Source: Acidobacteriota bacterium (lineage in GTDB: Bacteria; Acidobacteriota; Terriglobia; UBA7540). Taken from it: a stretch of 64,000 bases of DNA. A program made the position numbers and the translations under genes. The notes under the pieces were generated by a model. It had not been told where the DNA came from. It ran no database searches and saw only the letters and a list, made by a program, of their open reading frames with translations. This document shows positions 35,643 through 44,323 of this stretch, one piece after another (position 1 is the stretch's first letter; every line of letters starts with the position of its first letter). The stretch spans positions 62,001 to 126,000 of the forward strand of contig JAMCXS010000022.1 of the NCBI GenBank assembly GCA_023474345.1. Direction: 5' to 3'.

Positions 35643-36515
35643 ATGCAACTTCGTGTCGCGCTCCGGACGGGATTGAAAAACCTCGTGGAGCATCATGTGC
35701 CTTCAGCCGACCTGGCCGCTGAACTGCTCCTCATGTACCTGCTCAACCGGGAGCGGGCCTTCCTGTACACCCACCCTGACCTGGACCTGTCGGATGAGGA
35801 AGTCCATTCTTATTTCCAATTAATTGCGGAGCGCGCCTCGGGACGGCCCACTCAATACATCACGGGCCATCAGGAATTCTGGGGCTTGGATTTTGAAGTG
35901 AATCCTGCCGTGCTGATCCCACGTCCGGAAACCGAACACGTTGTGGAAACGGTGCTCGAGCTGATTTCCGAACAGCGTTTGGCGAGAAACGGCAGTTACC
36001 GGATTGTTGATGTGGGGACGGGGTCCGGGTGTATTGCTCTCGCCTTGGCATCCGAATTGCCGCAGGCAAGCCTTTTCGCGACCGATATCTCCGCCGCGGC
36101 GCTGGAGGTTGCCGCTCGAAACGCTGCACGACTCGGGATGGATAAGCGCGTCGAGTTTATCGAGGGAGACCTGCTCGCCCCGGTTCTTAATCCCGAATTC
36201 CTCGGCAGGTTCGACTTCGTGGTTTCGAATCCGCCTTACGTTGCGCGCGCCGAACTTGAATATGTTCAGCGCGAGGTCCGCGATTTTGAGCCGCGCATTG
36301 CGTGGGGCGATCTTGCCCAAGGCGAGGAAATCTATGGCCGGCTGTTTCCGCAAGCTCTTCAAGTGTTGAAACCCGGCGGGCATGCGGTGGTGGAGATTGG
36401 CTACAATAAGAAGGAGGCGGTTTTGCGGCTTTTGAATGAAGGATGGACCGAGACGCAGGTTCGTCCCGATCTGGCCGGAATTCCGCGGGTGGTTACGGCG
36501 CGGAAAAACGGCTGA
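35643..36515 (+). CDS. prmC: Release factor glutamine methyltransferase PrmC
   Basis: 290 residues from ATG 35643 (TTG 35631 is possible). The N-terminal helical domain is followed by the SAM-binding Rossmann part: VDVGTGSGCIALALASELP, FATDIS and the catalytic NPPY in FVVSNPPYV. It methylates the Gln of the GGQ motif of RF1 and RF2. The position behind prfA is the classical operon arrangement. dinB starts 6 bases downstream, so three genes are probably one transcript. Confidence 0.95.
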   Translation: MQLRVALRTGLKNLVEHHVPSADLAAELLLMYLLNRERAFLYTHPDLDLSDEEVHSYFQLIAERASGRPTQYITGHQEFWGLDFEVNPAVLIPRPETEHVVETVLELISEQRLARNGSYRIVDVGTGSGCIALALASELPQASLFATDISAAALEVAARNAARLGMDKRVEFIEGDLLAPVLNPEFLGRFDFVVSNPPYVARAELEYVQREVRDFEPRIAWGDLAQGEEIYGRLFPQALQVLKPGGHAVVEIGYNKKEAVLRLLNEGWTETQVRPDLAGIPRVVTARKNG

Positions 36516-36521
36516 CATGCC

Positions 36522-37691
36522 ATGCTTCGCCAAATTCTACACGTCGACATGGATGCTTTCTTTGTCTCCGTGGAGGAGTTGGCCGATCCCTCCCTGAAGG
36601 GCAAGGCAGTCGTGGTCGGCGCCGACCCGGAGGGCCGGGGCGTGGTGGCTGCCGCAAGCTACGAAGCGCGGAAGTTCGGAGTGCACTCCGCCATGCCCAT
36701 CGGCACCGCAAAAAAGCTCTGTTCTCATGCGATCTTCCTTCGCGGCCATCATGCCAAATACCAGCAATATTCGGAAAAAATTTACAAAATCTTCCAGGAA
36801 TTTAGTCCCGCGATCGAGATGGTTTCTATCGACGAGGCGTATCTTGACTTGACGGGTTCCGAGCGCCTGCACGGGGGAATCCTGCGCGCAGCCGACCGCC
36901 TGATTGGCGCGGTCCAAGAGCGGACGGGGTTGAATTGTTCAGTGGGCGCCTCGACGTCGCATGTGGTGTCGAAAATCGCCTCCGATCAGGCCAAGCCGCA
37001 CGGCCTGCTCTACGTGCTGCCAGGGTGCGAGGCGCGATTCCTGGCGCCTTTGCCGATTCGCCGCATGCCTGGGATCGGGAAGGTCTCCGAGCCGGAACTT
37101 CGCTCGCTCGGCATCGCCACGATTGGCGACCTGCAAACGTACGGGCTGGATCGCCTGAAAGCGAAATTTGGGAAGTATGGTGAATGGCTTTACACCAAAT
37201 CACTAGGCCAGGATATTGAAGCGTACGCCTACGAGGAAGAGCCGAAATCGATCAGCCACGAGACGACTTTCGACCAGGACACCACAGACGTTGAAGAGTT
37301 GGAGCGAACCCTGAGCTATCTTTGCCAGCGTGTGGCGGCACGCCTTAGAGAACACCGGCTGTTTGCGCGAACCGTAGGCTTGAAGCTCCGCAACCAGCGG
37401 TTTCAGACCATCACACGCGATTTGACGATCGAGGAGCCGACTCACCTCGATTCCGTGATCTTTGAAAACGTCTTGCGGCTGTTCGAGGCGGCTTGGAACC
37501 GCAAGGAAAAGATCCGGCTGATCGGGGTGCGCGCATCGAATTTGGAATCCTCATCCGTTCAGCTCGGCTTATTCGACTCCGCCAAACGCGAGAAGCTCGA
37601 CCGGATCCTCGAGGCGGCCGATAAGGTCCGGAAACGTTACGGGTTTGAGTCCGTGCAACTGGCCCGGTCTCTCGATCATGACCAGAAGTGA
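36522..37691 (+). CDS. dinB: DNA polymerase IV
   Basis: 389 residues. Y-family motifs are all there: ILHVDMDAFFVSVE with metal-binding Asp, VVGADPEGRGVVAAASYEAR, and SIDEAYLDLT with the catalytic Asp-Glu. Helix-hairpin-helix and little-finger regions follow (LPIRRMPGIGKV, TVGLKLRNQRFQT). The C-terminus has a possible beta-clamp-binding QLGLF motif (VQLGLFDS). It performs translesion synthesis. Coupling to prfA-prmC would make it constitutive; no LexA box was recognised upstream. Confidence 0.95.
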   Translation: MLRQILHVDMDAFFVSVEELADPSLKGKAVVVGADPEGRGVVAAASYEARKFGVHSAMPIGTAKKLCSHAIFLRGHHAKYQQYSEKIYKIFQEFSPAIEMVSIDEAYLDLTGSERLHGGILRAADRLIGAVQERTGLNCSVGASTSHVVSKIASDQAKPHGLLYVLPGCEARFLAPLPIRRMPGIGKVSEPELRSLGIATIGDLQTYGLDRLKAKFGKYGEWLYTKSLGQDIEAYAYEEEPKSISHETTFDQDTTDVEELERTLSYLCQRVAARLREHRLFARTVGLKLRNQRFQTITRDLTIEEPTHLDSVIFENVLRLFEAAWNRKEKIRLIGVRASNLESSSVQLGLFDSAKREKLDRILEAADKVRKRYGFESVQLARSLDHDQK

Positions 37692-37733
37692 TTTCATGAT
37701 AGGCTATTGTGGTATAACAAAACTTTGTTCACG

Positions 37734-37760
37734 ATGTAGCGCCGAGCTCCAGCTCGGCCT
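37734..37760. repeat. Palindromic intergenic repeat (ATGTAGCGCC family), copy 2
   Basis: Starts ATGTAGCGCCG and contains a perfect 8-bp stem GCCGAGCT-CC-AGCTCGGC (37741-37758). It lies in the 87-base gap before cca. The same ATGTAGCGCC end occurs in the element at 27671-27722, although the internal hairpins differ. Confidence 0.45.
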
Positions 37761-37778
37761 GCTCTTGGGAGCCTGTTT

Positions 37779-39125
37779 GTGACGAAGTCATCTGAAAGGT
37801 ATCCGGCGGATGCGCGGCGCCAAGCAGCGACAAACATCGTCCGGCGCTTACGGAAGGCGGGGTTTGCCGCCTACCTCGTCGGCGGATGTGTGCGTGACAT
37901 CTTGATGGGACGCGAGCCGAACGATTACGATGTCGCCACGGATGCAACGCCGGCGGATGTTGTTAAGCTGTTTCCGGCCAGCCTGACGGTGGGAGCGCAA
38001 TTCGGAGTCGTCATTGTTCCGCGGGAAGAAGGAAACGTGGAGGTGGCGACGTTCCGAAGCGACGGCCGGTATACGGATGGGCGGCATCCGGTCGAGGTTC
38101 GGTACTCAAAGTCAGCGGAAGAGGACGTGCGCCGTCGTGATTTCACGATCAACGGCCTGCTTTACGATCCCCTCAGTGATCAGGTGCTTGATTACGTTGG
38201 TGGCCAGGCGGACATCCATGGCCGTAAGATTCGCACGATTGGCGATCCTTACCAGCGTTTCAGTGAGGACCGCCTGCGTATGCTTCGCGCCGTCCGTTTT
38301 GCGGCCCGGTTTGACTTTGCCCTGGACCCCGTTAGTATTGAGGCAATTCGGATGTTTGCTGGCGAAATTCGTCTGGTCAGCGCGGAACGCATTCGGGATG
38401 AAATTTTGAAAATCCTTACGGAAGGCCGTGCCCGGCAGGGATTTGAGTTGCTGGATACGACTGGCTTGCTTCGGGAGGTGTTACCCGAAGTCAAGGCCAT
38501 GCAAGGTATCGAACAGCCGCCGGAGTTTCATCCGGAAGGTGACGTCTGGACCCACACTCTTATGATGCTGGAGGGATTACATTCGCCGACGCCCGCGCTG
38601 GCGCTCGGGGTCCTGCTCCATGACGTTGGCAAGCCGCCCACGTTCAGGGTCACCGAGCGAATCCGCTTTGACAATCACGTCGAGGTGGGCGCGAAGATGG
38701 CAGAGGAAATCTGCACCCGGTTTCGTCTTTCATCCCGTGACACGGAGCGGGTTGCGGAACTGGTGCGCCATCACCTGCGCTTCAAGGATTTCCCTCGGAT
38801 GCGGCGGTCAACCCAGATCCGTTTTTTGCGGATGCAGGGTTTCGAAGAGCATCTGGAATTGCACCGACTGGATTGCTTGGCGAGTCATGGGATGCTGGAC
38901 AACTATTACATGGCTAGAAGGATGCTGGAGGAAATGCCTCCGCAGGAAATCAAACCCCCGCGCCTTCTTACCGGACATGATCTCGTCCGCGCGGGTTACC
39001 GGCCTGGACCTGAATTTAAAACAATTCTACAGGCTGTGGAAGACGCACAGCTTGAAGGGCAGATCCGCACTAAAGAGGACGCACTTCACCTCGTGCGGGG
39101 AAACTTTCCGCTGGTTGACACCTGA
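37779..39125 (+). CDS. cca: CCA-adding tRNA nucleotidyltransferase / poly(A) polymerase family
   Basis: 448 residues from GTG 37779. The nucleotidyltransferase head has YLVGGCVRDILMGREPNDYDVATD and RRDFTINGLLYDP. The neck shows EDRLRMLRAVRFAARFDF. An HD-domain segment follows (LALGVLLHDVGKPPTF, with a later RHHLRFKD). It adds or repairs 3' CCA ends of tRNAs; the HD domain may hydrolyse 2',3'-cyclic phosphates. CCA and poly(A) activities cannot be told apart by eye. It overlaps no neighbour and converges with a small membrane gene at 39126. Confidence 0.9.
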   Translation: MTKSSERYPADARRQAATNIVRRLRKAGFAAYLVGGCVRDILMGREPNDYDVATDATPADVVKLFPASLTVGAQFGVVIVPREEGNVEVATFRSDGRYTDGRHPVEVRYSKSAEEDVRRRDFTINGLLYDPLSDQVLDYVGGQADIHGRKIRTIGDPYQRFSEDRLRMLRAVRFAARFDFALDPVSIEAIRMFAGEIRLVSAERIRDEILKILTEGRARQGFELLDTTGLLREVLPEVKAMQGIEQPPEFHPEGDVWTHTLMMLEGLHSPTPALALGVLLHDVGKPPTFRVTERIRFDNHVEVGAKMAEEICTRFRLSSRDTERVAELVRHHLRFKDFPRMRRSTQIRFLRMQGFEEHLELHRLDCLASHGMLDNYYMARRMLEEMPPQEIKPPRLLTGHDLVRAGYRPGPEFKTILQAVEDAQLEGQIRTKEDALHLVRGNFPLVDT

Positions 39126-39266
39126 CTACTTTCCCCACGGCACGAAAGCAAAGAAATAAACAACCCCACCGAGTATGGCTAGCCCCACGATAAAAATCCC
39201 CGCCTTGACCCATAACATTTTCCGGTCTTCTGCGGTGGGCTTTTCATCATCGATCATCTGAAACAT
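39126..39266 (-). CDS. 46-residue single-span membrane protein
   Basis: ATG 39266 with GAGGAGGG 4 bases upstream. The protein has a charged cytoplasmic N-terminus (MIDDEKPTAEDRKMLW) and one transmembrane segment (AGIFIVGLAILGGVVYFFAF), ending PWGK. The stop codon abuts the cca stop on the other strand. A promoter-like pair lies about 180-205 bases upstream on its strand. No family recognised; the strong ribosome-binding site supports a real gene. Confidence 0.55.
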   Translation of the reverse strand: MFQMIDDEKPTAEDRKMLWVKAGIFIVGLAILGGVVYFFAFVPWGK

Positions 39267-39649
39267 GGGACCCTCCTCTTTTCGCCGATTTAAGATGGAC
39301 GAAGAGGTAAAGCACGAGAGTTTTTCTTGGCCCTCGAGTTCGGTCCATATGGGCAAGCAGCGTGAACTTTTGTTGCGCTGCGCGATTCTGAGCTCCGAAC
39401 CGGTAATCGATAAATCTTCCCCTACTCTGTACTCCCGGATTCTAATCTACCCCTTCCAGTACAAAAGTCAAGCGCAATGCGCACGCCAAATTTCCTTTAT
39501 TTTTCTCTATTGAGTGGAACGAAAATTCTGATTAATGGGCAGCCGCAAACCAAATTTCTTCTCCCTTTCTTCCCCGACCCGATGGATAATGGACGATTCA
39601 GCAAAGTTCTGCCTGGCTGGACCCGCAAATTCTTTGAAGGGGGTTATAA
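39267..39649. other. Divergent intergenic region
   Basis: About 380 AT-richer bases between the 46-residue membrane protein and the Gfo/Idh gene. It holds the minus-strand promoter described separately and a GGGGG ribosome-binding stretch just before 39650. No other gene or RNA was seen. Confidence 0.4.
39444..39471 (-). promoter_or_regulatory. Sigma70-like promoter for the 46-residue membrane protein
   Basis: On the minus strand TTGACT (39466-39471) precedes TAGATT (39444-39449) by 16 bases; the string TAGATTAGAAT is shared with the promoter at 5641. It implies a leader of roughly 170 bases. Confidence 0.35.
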
Positions 39650-40690
39650 ATGGCACATAGCAAGAGAGTTGGCTACGCCGTCGTAGGTTTGGGGAGAATT
39701 TCCCAGGGAGCGGTTCTTCCAGCTTTCCGGAACAGTAAGAAGTCGAAGCTTGTTGCGGTTGTCAGCGGGGATATGAAGAAAGCCAGGCGACTGGCCGCAA
39801 AGTTTGGCGCGGCCGCCAGCTATACCTACGACGACTATGCCCAGTGCCTCGAAAACCCGGAAGTGGAAGCCGTTTTTGTCGCTACGAGCAATGGTACGCA
39901 TGCAGAGTACGCGGTGCGTGCCGCGCAGGCAGGCCGGCACGTGCTGTGCGAGAAACCCATGGCGGCTACAGTGGAACAGTGTTTGGACATGAACAGGGCT
40001 TGCCGCGAGAACAAAGTCCGGCTCATGATCGCCTACCGCAAGTATTTTGAACCTGCCAGCCTCGCATTGAAAAAGCTCCTGGGCAGTGGCAAGCTAGGCA
40101 AGGTGAAAATCATCCACACGGCATTTACGATTCTCATTCCTCCTTCCAAAAAGGCGCCGGCCTGGCATTTTGACCTCGAAGCAGCGGGCGGAGGATCCCT
40201 GGTGGATCTTGGCGTGTACTGTGTGAATACCGTTCGCTGGCTTACAGGCCAGGAGCCGCTGCAAGCGAGTGGATATGCCTGGGCGACGGATCCAGCCCGT
40301 TACGACCGCGTAGAGGAGAGTATTTCTTTTCAACTGAAGTTTCCTGGCGCGCTTTTAATGCAAGGCACTTCAAGCTTCGGCGCTGCGCAAGCCAACTTCC
40401 TGAAGCTATTCGGTGAAAAGGGCTGGGCGGCGCTTGACCCCGCATTCTCTTACAATGAGGAACGGCGGCTGTTTGGAAAAATTGAGGGGCGCTGGTTCGA
40501 AAAGCGCTTTGAGATTGTTGACGAATTTGCGTTGGAGTTGGACGCATTTGCCGACAGCCTGCGGCTGCGCCGTGAGCCGGAACCCAACGGGCTGGATGGG
40601 CTGCGCGATGTGGTCATCATGCAAGCTATCTATCGTGCTGCCCGCGAAGGCAAGTGGGTCAAAATTGATTTCCCTTCAGAACTCGCTTGA
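39650..40690 (+). CDS. Gfo/Idh/MocA-family oxidoreductase
   Basis: 346 residues. The N-terminal Rossmann fold has VGYAVVGLGRISQGAVLPAF (the GxGxxxxxxLP nucleotide-binding pattern), with FVATSNGTHAEYA and CEKPMAATV, where the Lys is the conserved catalytic residue. The C-terminal alpha/beta domain has GGGSLVDLGVYCVNTVRWL. The nearest described relatives by motif are glucose-fructose oxidoreductase-like enzymes using NAD(P). The substrate is a sugar or cyclitol but is not identifiable. Unlike the Gfo/Idh at 52853, this gene stands alone. Confidence 0.88.
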   Translation: MAHSKRVGYAVVGLGRISQGAVLPAFRNSKKSKLVAVVSGDMKKARRLAAKFGAAASYTYDDYAQCLENPEVEAVFVATSNGTHAEYAVRAAQAGRHVLCEKPMAATVEQCLDMNRACRENKVRLMIAYRKYFEPASLALKKLLGSGKLGKVKIIHTAFTILIPPSKKAPAWHFDLEAAGGGSLVDLGVYCVNTVRWLTGQEPLQASGYAWATDPARYDRVEESISFQLKFPGALLMQGTSSFGAAQANFLKLFGEKGWAALDPAFSYNEERRLFGKIEGRWFEKRFEIVDEFALELDAFADSLRLRREPEPNGLDGLRDVVIMQAIYRAAREGKWVKIDFPSELA

Positions 40691-40884
40691 AAAAGTCACC
40701 GTAGTCGGGCCACAGGCAGGCATAAAGCAAGGATTGTGAGAGCGGAGTGTTTCCATGCGTTTTGGGGGCACGAGTGTAGAAATTTTTACATTAGCCGGGA
40801 ATCTGTTCTTAATCCCTTCCTGACCTGTGCGTTGGGCCATCCTCATAACATATTGAACCCAGAATAGATACTAAATAAACGCGT

Positions 40885-40901
40885 CTGGCACGTCGTTTGC
40901 T
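40885..40901 (+). promoter_or_regulatory. Sigma54 (-24/-12) promoter
   Basis: CTGGCACG followed by TTTGCT. The GG (40887-40888) and GC (40899-40900) are separated by exactly 10 bases as in the sigma54 consensus TGGCAC-N5-TTGC. Transcription would start near 40912, leaving about 53 bases before the coiled-coil gene at 40965. Transcription would need a bacterial enhancer-binding activator, which is not encoded in this window. Confidence 0.65.
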
Positions 40902-40964
40902 ACGCGGTTGGCGGAGCTCCCAGCGACGGAAGCCCCCCAACTCTTTCTAATTGAGAGACCTCAC

Positions 40965-41930
40965 ATGAGTGAAAATAACTTTGAAAATGAGCATGAGCCG
41001 GAGATCGAGAATGCGCCGATCGACTCCCTCCGGTCCACACGACCGCTGTGGGTCGCTGCGGTTGTAGTGCTATGCCTTGCGGCAGTGGCCGTAGGGTTCA
41101 TTGTGGATCAGCACAAAATCGCTAGTCGGTTATCCGCGCGAAACCAGGAATTGACGACATCGCTGACCCAAACGCAGGGACAACTGAATGCCCTCGGCAC
41201 AGAACTGAACACCATGAAGACCGAGGAGGCGGCAAGAGAACAGGCGGCAAAAGAGAAAGCGGCAAGAGAAGAAGCGGCAAGAGAGAGAGCCGCCTTAGCC
41301 GCGCGGCGTGCGGCTGCGATTGAGCATGCACGATACCGAAGACTTCATTCAGCCGTCAAAAAGGACGACCCGCGATGGAAACAAGTGGAGGCGGAACTGG
41401 CCGCGCACCAAAAGGCCATCGATTCTACTCAGCAGGACATCCAAAAGACACAATCTGAGTTCCAAAGTAGTCTCTCTTCTACTCGGGACGAATTGAGCGG
41501 GTCAATTGCAAAGACTCACGCCGAACTTGTAGAGCTTGAGAAAAGGGGCGAACGGAATTACTACGAATTTGACCTCTACAAAACGAAGCGGTTCCAGCGT
41601 GTCGGCCCCATCGGCGTCTCGTTGCGAAAGACCAACAAAAAGCATCAATTCTGCAACCTTCACCTGCTTGTTGACGATCGAGAGCTGACTAAGAAGCACG
41701 TGAATCTTTACGAACCAGTTATGTTCTATACGGACCAAAGCGGCCAGCCGCTGGAAATTGTGATCAACCGAATTAGCAAGAACCATATGCACGGATACGT
41801 GAGCGTGCCGAAATACGGGACTGGGCAAACGTCCGCTGCAAATGCAAGTTCCTCTTCCAACCAGGTGGCGAGCGCAACTCCGGCCACCGCTACTGACAGC
41901 TTGGAACACAGGCCGTCCGCCGTGCCCTAA
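40965..41930 (+). CDS. Single-pass membrane protein with periplasmic coiled coil
   Basis: 321 residues from ATG 40965. A short acidic N-terminus (EHEPEIENAPID) precedes one transmembrane helix (PLWVAAVVVLCLAAVAVGFIV). A coiled coil of about 120 residues follows, with Gln/Glu/Lys heptads and a tandem AAREQAAKEKAAREEAARER run. A globular C-terminal beta-rich segment then shows RNYYEFDLYKTKRFQRVGPIGV and HLLVDDRELTKKHVNLYEPV. No family recognised. It is preceded by a sigma54 promoter, so expression is probably conditional. Confidence 0.65.
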   Translation: MSENNFENEHEPEIENAPIDSLRSTRPLWVAAVVVLCLAAVAVGFIVDQHKIASRLSARNQELTTSLTQTQGQLNALGTELNTMKTEEAAREQAAKEKAAREEAARERAALAARRAAAIEHARYRRLHSAVKKDDPRWKQVEAELAAHQKAIDSTQQDIQKTQSEFQSSLSSTRDELSGSIAKTHAELVELEKRGERNYYEFDLYKTKRFQRVGPIGVSLRKTNKKHQFCNLHLLVDDRELTKKHVNLYEPVMFYTDQSGQPLEIVINRISKNHMHGYVSVPKYGTGQTSAANASSSSNQVASATPATATDSLEHRPSAVP

Positions 41931-42399
41931 AGGGAAACAGCTTGCTTTTCGTTGCAGAACTATGCGATTATTGACTGGTCAGTAAATACTTGGAACGATC
42001 ACCCAAATGGCAAATGAGGCCCGCGCCGATCTTGACGGAGGACCGCTGTGGATGTCAGGGCAAAGCTTACGAGCCAGCAAGTTGAAGGTGGGAGAGCCTT
42101 CTGTGGAGGAGAAGGCAACTATTACCGCCGTTTTGATATCATAAGGGGTGCAGTTTCTGCTAACCTCAGTTGTTAGTATCTCCATGAGTAGTATGGCGGT
42201 TCGGGGCGGAGTCAGCCAGGTGTGTGAGCGTGCGTGGGGTGCGTTTGCGGAGCACCATGCATTTCCCTTGCGGGTACCTTATCAAAGGGCCATGCCCCAA
42301 CGCCATGTCATTAAGCCAGAAAATTACTGTTTCTTGAGTTTGGGCAACCCCGTTCTCGATTCAAGTTCAAGATCACATTGATTGCGGAGGATATCTGAA
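41931..42399. other. Intergenic region before the DUF4382 lipoprotein gene
   Basis: 469 bases between plus-strand genes. It shows an AT-rich patch near 42130-42180 and a good ribosome-binding site (GCGGAGG) just before 42400. No RNA gene, terminator or convincing promoter was identified. Confidence 0.4.
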
Positions 42400-43902
42400 A
42401 TGCACAACAGTCGAATTCCAGTTTTCAGGTTGTTGTTATTTTCGTTAGTTTTGGCGGCGGGGGTTGCTGCCTTAGTCAGTTGCGGCGGCAGCAGCCAGCC
42501 TACGACTGCAACGGGCGGCACGGTAGGTACTTTCCTTAGCGATCCCCCGACATGTTCGGAGGAATTTCCCGATGTCTATGTAACCATTACGAAAGTGGAA
42601 GCAAACCTTAACGCCAACGCCGGACCCACCGATAGCGGTTGGCAAACGCTGGTCGACCTGTCATCTGCTCCCAAGCAGGTTGATCTGATGAAGCTAAATC
42701 CGAGCGCGGACGCTGCGTTTTGCGGCACGTTGTTCAGTTTAGGCCAAAAAGTGCTCCCGCCGGGCAAATATCAACAGATCCGACTTTACTTGCTGAGCAA
42801 TACTCCTGCCTCGGGCACGGCAACCCCATCTTCGAATGCCTGTGGAAGCTCCGCGGGTTGGAACTGCGTTGTCACAAGCGACGGCACTAAAGAGCTCCAG
42901 CTTCCCAGCGAAGTGCAGACCGGCATCAAGATTCCATCATCGCAGATTACGAACGGCGGGCTTACGGTGACGGCCGGGCAGAGTGTTGACCTGAACATTG
43001 AGTTTAAAAGCTGTGAGTCCGTTGTCCAGGAAGGCAACGGCCAATATCGGCTGAAGCCCGTGCTGCATGCGGGTGAAGTTACCCTCAATACCAATACCAT
43101 CAGCGGAAAGGTTGTTGAAGGTTCGAACGCGCCGAATCCCGGTGCTGCTGTTCCCGATGCCGTCGTTTTGCTTGAACAGGCAGATTCTAACGGGGTCGAC
43201 CGGGTGGTCATGTCAGGGACGACCCAGAGCGACGGCACGTTTGCCTTCTGTCCTGTTGCCTCGGATCTAACGGGCAATTTCGATGTTGTAGTCGGAGGTT
43301 CGCAAGGTTCGAGCCCCTCGTACAATCCCAGTGTGGTGTTTGGTGTGCCGATAGGGGGCGGCACCGGTAATATTCCTTTGTACGCTGAGACCAGCACTGT
43401 ACCCCCAGCCGGGCCGGCCACAGTGTCCGGCCAAATCCAATCGGACGCTGCTGGAGAGGTTATGCTTTCGGCGTTGCAATCGGTGACAAATCCAAGTGAC
43501 AGTTCTACGGTCAACGTGACGGTTCCGGTCTTGGGGGCTGAGTCAATACCTTCTGACAATGTGACCAACTCGCAGCCCCCTATCTATACAACACTTGCTG
43601 CTGCGTCGGTGACTGGTGGGTGCGGTTCCGGTTCGGATTGCGTTAATTACACTCTGACGGTTCCCGCAAGCACCGCCGCAGTTGGGGTATACAACAGTTC
43701 CTCGGGCAACAACGTCACCGAACCAAGCTCAACGAACTCGGCCAGTTACACGGTCAACGCGCTTGCGAACGGAGACCCGCTCCTGACTTGCTCGCCAACC
43801 TTTATTACCAGCAACTCATTTACGGTCACTACGGACACCCCAGGAAACATCAAAACCGGTGTGGACCTTGCCTTAACGAGTTGTACGGCGCCAGCGCCGT
43901 AA
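42400..43902 (+). CDS. DUF4382 lipoprotein
   Basis: 500 residues from ATG 42400, with GGAGG upstream. A lipoprotein signal ends at the lipobox LVSC. The N-terminal DUF4382 domain contains VGTFLSDPP, FPDVYVTITKVEANLN, WQTLVDLSSAPKQVDLMKL and LPPGKYQQIRLYLLS. A second region is an Ig-like or CarboxypepD-like module (SGKVVEGSNAPNPGAAVPDAV). The rest is Ser/Thr/Gly-rich and likely extended. DUF4382 proteins are common in Acidobacteriota and Bacteroidetes surfaces with no known role. Membrane-anchored by a lipid on the N-terminal Cys. Confidence 0.85.
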   Translation: MHNSRIPVFRLLLFSLVLAAGVAALVSCGGSSQPTTATGGTVGTFLSDPPTCSEEFPDVYVTITKVEANLNANAGPTDSGWQTLVDLSSAPKQVDLMKLNPSADAAFCGTLFSLGQKVLPPGKYQQIRLYLLSNTPASGTATPSSNACGSSAGWNCVVTSDGTKELQLPSEVQTGIKIPSSQITNGGLTVTAGQSVDLNIEFKSCESVVQEGNGQYRLKPVLHAGEVTLNTNTISGKVVEGSNAPNPGAAVPDAVVLLEQADSNGVDRVVMSGTTQSDGTFAFCPVASDLTGNFDVVVGGSQGSSPSYNPSVVFGVPIGGGTGNIPLYAETSTVPPAGPATVSGQIQSDAAGEVMLSALQSVTNPSDSSTVNVTVPVLGAESIPSDNVTNSQPPIYTTLAAASVTGGCGSGSDCVNYTLTVPASTAAVGVYNSSSGNNVTEPSSTNSASYTVNALANGDPLLTCSPTFITSNSFTVTTDTPGNIKTGVDLALTSCTAPAP

Positions 43903-44323
43903 AGACGGTTGGTCAAGCCGATCTCTTCGGCACCGGTCGCCGAAAGGGATCGGCCAGTGGCTCGGAAGTTTTCGAGAATTCACAACTGGGCGTTTGAAAA
44001 CAACTCGGCGTGGGGTTGCAAACAGCGCGGACCCTACGCCGAATTTGTTTGCTAAGAGGCTGCTTTTTATTTAACAGGTTGCTGAGAAAGCCTTGGGAAC
44101 AGCTCGATGAGTGCTTTCCATGTCGCTAAGTTATTGATTCTCAGTCAGGGCTAGCGATGAATTTGGCAACGAATGGCCCTCGAAAAGGGTTTTTCAGCAC
44201 CTGTTAGAGGAATTTTAAGCTCGGCCGTGCGGTTTCCCGCTGGGCTTGCGCGGCGCGTTCAGGCTGTTCGGCTAGCGGCAATCACTCGAGGTCCCTTAAA
44301 ATCTTGACTCACCCTCAGGCAGA
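43903..44323. other. Intergenic region containing a MITE-like element
   Basis: About 420 bases between convergent genes. Apart from the inverted-repeat element at 44073-44205 I see no gene or terminator with a T-run. Confidence 0.4.
44073..44205. mobile_element. Small inverted-repeat element (MITE-like remnant)
   Basis: AACAGGTTGCTGAGAAAGCC (44073-44092) and GGTTTTTCAGCACCTGTT (44188-44205) form imperfect terminal inverted repeats around about 95 bases with no coding capacity. The end resembles the CAGCAACCTGTT type ends of some insertion sequences. No target duplication was recognised. It may be a miniature transposable element or a solo remnant. Confidence 0.4.

Noticed and set aside
43306-43317. 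GGTTCGAGCCCC string resembling a tRNA T-arm
   Set aside because: It lies inside the DUF4382 coding frame and lacks the rest of a cloverleaf.
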